Positions 60,346 through 64,000 of a stretch of DNA of 64,000 nt are shown in pieces. This DNA comes from G963677325 sp963677325 (GTDB lineage: Bacteria; Bacteroidota; Bacteroidia; Bacteroidales; Prolixibacteraceae), in the NCBI GenBank assembly GCA_963677325.2, contig CAXXGM010000014.1, positions 124,001-188,000 on the forward strand. Direction: 5' to 3'. The notes beneath the pieces were generated by a model. It was not told the origin of the DNA, did no database searches, and was given only the letters and a program-made list of their open reading frames with translations. Positions within the stretch are counted from its first letter, which is position 1, and each line of letters begins with the position of its first letter. The position numbers and the translations under genes were made by a program.

Positions 60346-63276
60346 CTATTCGTTTTTTCCTTTTTTCCTTCTTTTGACGAGCCTGTTTAGTTCACCTATC
60401 CATAAGACAATGGAAGTACCTGAAATGACCATGATCCAATCTTTAATTGAAAGTGGAATAGTGCGAAATACTTCGCCTCCTAATTCAACAATTATGATCT
60501 GGCCAATGAGAATGATTACCGCTGAAATTATAAAACCAGTGCTTTCTTTAAATCCGCTTAAAGCTGAACCTCCGGTTGCATATGCTTTGGCATTAAACAT
60601 ATTCCAGAATTGGAGGAAAACAAATATGGTAAAGAAAAGAGTCATATTACGATTTGATACAGCCTGCATGGAAGATCTGACCCATTCAAATCCACCGTGA
60701 CCATTAAAATACTGAATTAAAAAGAAGAGAAAGGCGACAAATAGTAATCCAATCCATAGAATATTGGTGCGCATGGAAGGGGTAATGATAAAATCAGAAG
60801 ACTTTCTTGGTTTATTTTTCATTACGTTTTCATTCGGAGGCAACGAAGCCAGAGCGCCTGCCGCCAAAGTATCCATAATCAGGTTAATCCAAAGTATCTG
60901 CGAAATGGTAAGGGGCAGTTCATTGCCAAAGAGGGCTCCTAATAATACGATCAGCAGTGCGGCCACATTAATGGTCAACTGAAAAAGAATAAAGCGTTGA
61001 ATATTCTGATACAGGGAACGGCCCCACATCACTGCAGTAGCTATGCTGTTGAAGGAGTCATCCAGAAGGGTGATATCACTCGCCTCCTTTGCCACCGAAG
61101 TGCCTGATCCCATAGATAATCCCACATCAGCATAATTCAATGCAGGAGCATCATTGGTACCATCCCCGGTAACAGCAACTACCGCACCTGATTTCTGTAA
61201 TAATTGGACAAGCCGCTGTTTATCCGTAGGCCTTGCCCTGCACATGATCTTTAAATTACCCGCAATTCTGGAAGCTTCATCATCCGGTAATTTCTCAAAA
61301 TCAATACCCGAAATGATATTCTCGCTCGTATCCTGATCCGACCAGATTCCAATCTGCCGGCCAATCTCGCGGCTTGTTCCCGGAGTATCTCCAGTGACCA
61401 TCTTTATATCGATACCTGCTTCCATACATCTTTGGACAGCGGACGGAACTTCCTCGCGAACAGGATCATCTATGGCGACAATACCAAGATAAGTAAGATT
61501 GGAATTGATCAGATTCCCTTTGGAGATCCGTGGCAGATCATCATCAATAATCTCGTATGCAAATCCTAAAGTCCTCATAGACTGACCCTGATATTTCTGA
61601 AGCAGATCATTGATTATTCCGGTAAATTCTCCGATAGGTTTAGTCTGTCCATCAGTAAGTACCTGTTTGCATCTTGATAAAACTATTTCGGGAGCTCCTT
61701 TTACGTAGAGCACACGTTTCCCAAGCGGGGTTGAATCAGCCACGCTGGCCATAAATTTTCGCTCTGTAGAGAAAGTCAGCTGATCGCTGACAACGGCCTC
61801 TTCACGTACTTCAAGATAGTTGATCTTCCTTTTATACAGCCAAAACAACAAGGCTGCTTCGGTTGGATTACCAAGTAATTTTACGTTATCGTGATCCGAG
61901 AAATCCAGATAAGCAGTCGAATTAACAGCTATACTCTCACTGATCAATTTACTTATTTTATTTTCAGTCAATAATTGGTCGGTAAGGCCAAAGAAGTTTG
62001 TATGTTTTACCTGCATCCGGTTCTGAGTCAGCGTTCCGGTCTTATCAGTACAGATTACAGTGGCGGCGCCTATTGTTTCGCAGGCATGCATTTTCCTTAC
62101 GAGATTATTGGTCTGGAGCATCTTTCTCATGCTCAGGGCCAAGCTTAAAGTCACACTCATTGGCAGACCTTCAGGAACTGCAACTACAATGAGAGCTACG
62201 GAAATCATGAAATACTGCAATAGTCGTCCTGCCGTTTCTGAATTGATCCAGGATGACTGATTCATCACATCAATTCCTGAAATCATACCGATCAGAAACA
62301 GGACTATAAAAGTAATCAGGCCTAAAGAAACCCATCTGAGCCAACTTCCCATTTCTATGCTTTTGTGTCTTGTGCCAGGTTTTCCCATCAACTCCAGCGC
62401 ATCAAAGTAAATTGGTACCCAAACCCTGGCCAGAGCTATTATTACCGGAAGAATGATTACACCAATAGATCCAAGCTGTTGAAGGGTATAGTTATAATTC
62501 CCCAGAAATATATCCTTCACAAACAGCACGATAAAAGTGAGGATAGCAAGAGAAAACCCTATAACACCAATGAATTTGGACAGCTGCTCCAACTGTTTAT
62601 TCAATGGGGTCACCTTACCGCTCATTTCAGTGGCTTTTGCCGCCACTTTCCCATATTCTGTCGCATCTCCAACATTACGGACCGACATAACACCATGACC
62701 GTCCATTACTTTTGTCCCGCGCATCCCCCAGTTAGAAGGATAGGTTGCTTCAGAATCAAAATCCTGTGGGTTTGTTGTTTTATCGATGATAGGCTCACCA
62801 GTCAGACACGATTCATCTATCTGAAGGGAGACAGCTTCTTGCAGCTCTCCGTCGGCTGGGACTTCCTCACCAGTGTTCAGCAGGACCGTATCACCGACGA
62901 CAATTTCTTTCTTGGCCACTTCACAGATATTCGAATTCCGGATTACCTTAACCGGATTTTCATCATTCACCTGGTTAAGAATGTCAAATTTCTTCCCCGC
63001 ATCGGTTTCAAACCAGAACGCAATACCCGTTGCTAAAAAGATAGCGCAGAAAATGCCAATAGTTTCCGCAAACTCATGCTCCATGAAGGAGATACCCAAT
63101 GAAAGGAAGGCGGCTATCAATAAAATACGAATTACAGGATCGTTAAATTTTTCAAGATAGAGTTTCCATAAAGGATCTCTTTTGGGAGGCGTTATAAGAT
63201 TCGGTCCATGAATTCTGCGGCTTTCTATAACCTCTTCATCGGATAATCCGGTGTAATGTTTTTTACTATTTGTCAT
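60346..63276 (-). CDS. Calcium-translocating P-type ATPase, PMCA type
   Basis: The 976-residue pump contains the phosphorylation motif CTDKTGTLTQNRM (Asp near 408), actuator loop SCLTGEP, and hinge TGDGTNDAPALNYADVGLSM. About ten membrane segments surround these. VAVPEGLPMSVTLSLALSM in helix 4 carries the calcium-site PEGLP, and the C-terminal helices match type IIB pumps. It is somewhat longer than the usual bacterial PMCA-like proteins. It exports Ca2+ from the cytoplasm at ATP cost. It has its own promoter. Confidence 0.95.
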   Translation of the reverse strand: MTNSKKHYTGLSDEEVIESRRIHGPNLITPPKRDPLWKLYLEKFNDPVIRILLIAAFLSLGISFMEHEFAETIGIFCAIFLATGIAFWFETDAGKKFDILNQVNDENPVKVIRNSNICEVAKKEIVVGDTVLLNTGEEVPADGELQEAVSLQIDESCLTGEPIIDKTTNPQDFDSEATYPSNWGMRGTKVMDGHGVMSVRNVGDATEYGKVAAKATEMSGKVTPLNKQLEQLSKFIGVIGFSLAILTFIVLFVKDIFLGNYNYTLQQLGSIGVIILPVIIALARVWVPIYFDALELMGKPGTRHKSIEMGSWLRWVSLGLITFIVLFLIGMISGIDVMNQSSWINSETAGRLLQYFMISVALIVVAVPEGLPMSVTLSLALSMRKMLQTNNLVRKMHACETIGAATVICTDKTGTLTQNRMQVKHTNFFGLTDQLLTENKISKLISESIAVNSTAYLDFSDHDNVKLLGNPTEAALLFWLYKRKINYLEVREEAVVSDQLTFSTERKFMASVADSTPLGKRVLYVKGAPEIVLSRCKQVLTDGQTKPIGEFTGIINDLLQKYQGQSMRTLGFAYEIIDDDLPRISKGNLINSNLTYLGIVAIDDPVREEVPSAVQRCMEAGIDIKMVTGDTPGTSREIGRQIGIWSDQDTSENIISGIDFEKLPDDEASRIAGNLKIMCRARPTDKQRLVQLLQKSGAVVAVTGDGTNDAPALNYADVGLSMGSGTSVAKEASDITLLDDSFNSIATAVMWGRSLYQNIQRFILFQLTINVAALLIVLLGALFGNELPLTISQILWINLIMDTLAAGALASLPPNENVMKNKPRKSSDFIITPSMRTNILWIGLLFVAFLFFLIQYFNGHGGFEWVRSSMQAVSNRNMTLFFTIFVFLQFWNMFNAKAYATGGSALSGFKESTGFIISAVIILIGQIIIVELGGEVFRTIPLSIKDWIMVISGTSIVLWIGELNRLVKRRKKGKNE

Positions 63277-63340
63277 CGATAAAATGATAAAGGCTTATTT
63301 TCTGTCCGATCCTTTAATATTGAAATCTGACAGATTCATG

Positions 63341-63375
63341 CAAATATACCTTTACCTCCTTTCTATTCCAAAAAA
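63341..63375 (-). promoter_or_regulatory. Canonical promoter for the Ca2+ ATPase
   Basis: On the minus strand TTTTTTG (63369-63375), 20 nt, then TATATTTG (63341-63348) match the Bacteroidota consensus exactly. The start codon is about 65 nt downstream. Confidence 0.85.
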
Positions 63376-63585
63376 CAAGGGGGCTGAATAACAAGTTTAA
63401 TATTTAGTTTCCCAGACTCAAACAAACATGACAACTTTCCTTTTGTGCATTCAATCAATGAGGTCATAGCTGCCATCTGCAAAAATTTACCTTAAAATAT
63501 TTTTTTTTTTTGTAAATTGAAAAAGATTAAAACAATCGGAACCTTATTTGATTTTTAAGAAGCTCTATTAAATTAAATTTTCCCT

Positions 63586-64000
63586 ATGAGTGTAACTGAC
63601 AATAAACCTTTGGATAAAGATCAGGATAAAAATACCCCCATCAAGACGTGATTTTTTCAAAGGATTAGGACTGGTCGCGGCAGGCGTTGCAGCTGGAGGG
63701 GCCGCCATTTACTCAGGTTACAAATACGAATATTCCAAACCAAACAGAGATTACGTAAAAATTCTCACAACGGACAATCGTGTGGTAGAAGTTCCCCGGG
63801 ATTCCATCAGGGAAGTGACGCCCATGAATATCTCCTTACAGAAACAAGGACGTGAAGGCATTAAAAATCATCGCTGGATATGGGTCATTGATTTATCAAA
63901 ATGCAGAAACGCAAGAAAATGTGTGGCTGCCTGTCAGGCAGCCCATCATCTCAGGCCTTATGAGTATCACATTAACGTTCTGACCATGCAGGAGGCCGCC
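63586..64000 (+). CDS. Tat-exported 4Fe-4S protein, frameshifted near its start (partial)
   Basis: The ATG at 63586 opens 21 codons ending in TGA at 63649. The real continuation is one frame over: TCA at 63641 begins SRRDFFKGLGLVAAGVAAGG, a twin-arginine signal, and stays open to the window end. No ATG, GTG or TTG exists in that frame before it. Removing one C from the run at 63635-63639 fuses DKNTP to SRRDFF. The mature part has CRNARKCVAAC, part of a 4Fe-4S cluster site as in HybA/NrfC/DsrO-like subunits. Its redox partners lie beyond the window. Confidence 0.75.

Noticed and set aside
62365..63036. Plus-strand 223-residue frame
   Set aside because: It is antisense to the conserved P-type ATPase coding region and shows no family features.

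Overview
The window looks like chromosomal DNA of a Bacteroidota member, probably of the Bacteroidales/Marinilabiliales type. The signs are canonical Bacteroidota promoters (a -33 TTTG-like box, about 20 nt, then TAnnTTTG) before several genes, a methylmalonyl-CoA mutase mutA-mutB pair, OmpA/PD40 lipoproteins, a SusC-like barrel receptor with an N-terminal carboxypeptidase-regulatory domain, and the family types seen throughout. No complete transposon, prophage or CRISPR array is present. About 48 protein genes and one tRNA-Ser(GGA) can be supported.

Layout. 1-8 kb: the 3' end of a probable terpene-cyclase-like gene, a secreted CBM9-like protein, a PIF1-like helicase, an ORF6N phage-type protein, a cell-wall recycling pair (murQ and a BadF-type amino-sugar kinase) and folC. 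8-16 kb: PhoH with a PIN domain, a cyclophilin, a large OmpA/PD40 lipoprotein, then purM, prfA and pyrF. 16-24.5 kb: a secreted esterase-like hydrolase, then a seven-gene exporter operon (TetR, TolC, HlyD-type lipoprotein, two ABC ATPases, two ABC-2 permeases) behind a large palindromic operator. 24.5-33.8 kb: a secreted hypothetical, tRNA-Ser with a gene-poor flank, a Tat-exported Gfo/Idh/MocA protein, a DEAD-box helicase, an RlmI-like methyltransferase, an RNase D-like nuclease, a DUF5063 protein, recQ and a 51-residue membrane peptide. 33.8-46.6 kb: an M1-type metallopeptidase, two sensor kinases, gene remnants (an internally deleted GH43 and an N-truncated DUF1801), a MutS-related ATPase, an MBL hydrolase, rsgA and a DsrE-like secreted protein. 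46.8-64 kb: an MFS exporter, mutA-mutB, a TlpA-like thioredoxin protein next to an outer-membrane receptor, a secreted endonuclease/phosphatase-family protein, a PMCA-type Ca2+ ATPase, and the start of a Tat-exported 4Fe-4S protein that is frameshifted in this sequence.

The most unusual content is between the genes. At least four intergenic spacers (180-269, 10060-10152, 37024-37093, 48460-48530) hold arrays of 11-bp units, one helical turn each. Copies on one strand are followed by copies on the other, so each array can fold into a long hairpin. Three share the core CTGTGCA. The fourth has an unrelated core (TACGAA) but the same geometry. A related dispersed family built from TTCGT words spaced 9-11 bp occurs at 13962-14072, 28937-28967 and 42161-42198. 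Other composite palindromes lie at 5651-5762, 12391-12710, 58860-59012, 59911-60056 and 60189-60325. I cannot assign a function to these. They are the best candidates here for something undescribed, together with the promoter-embedding operator of the exporter operon.
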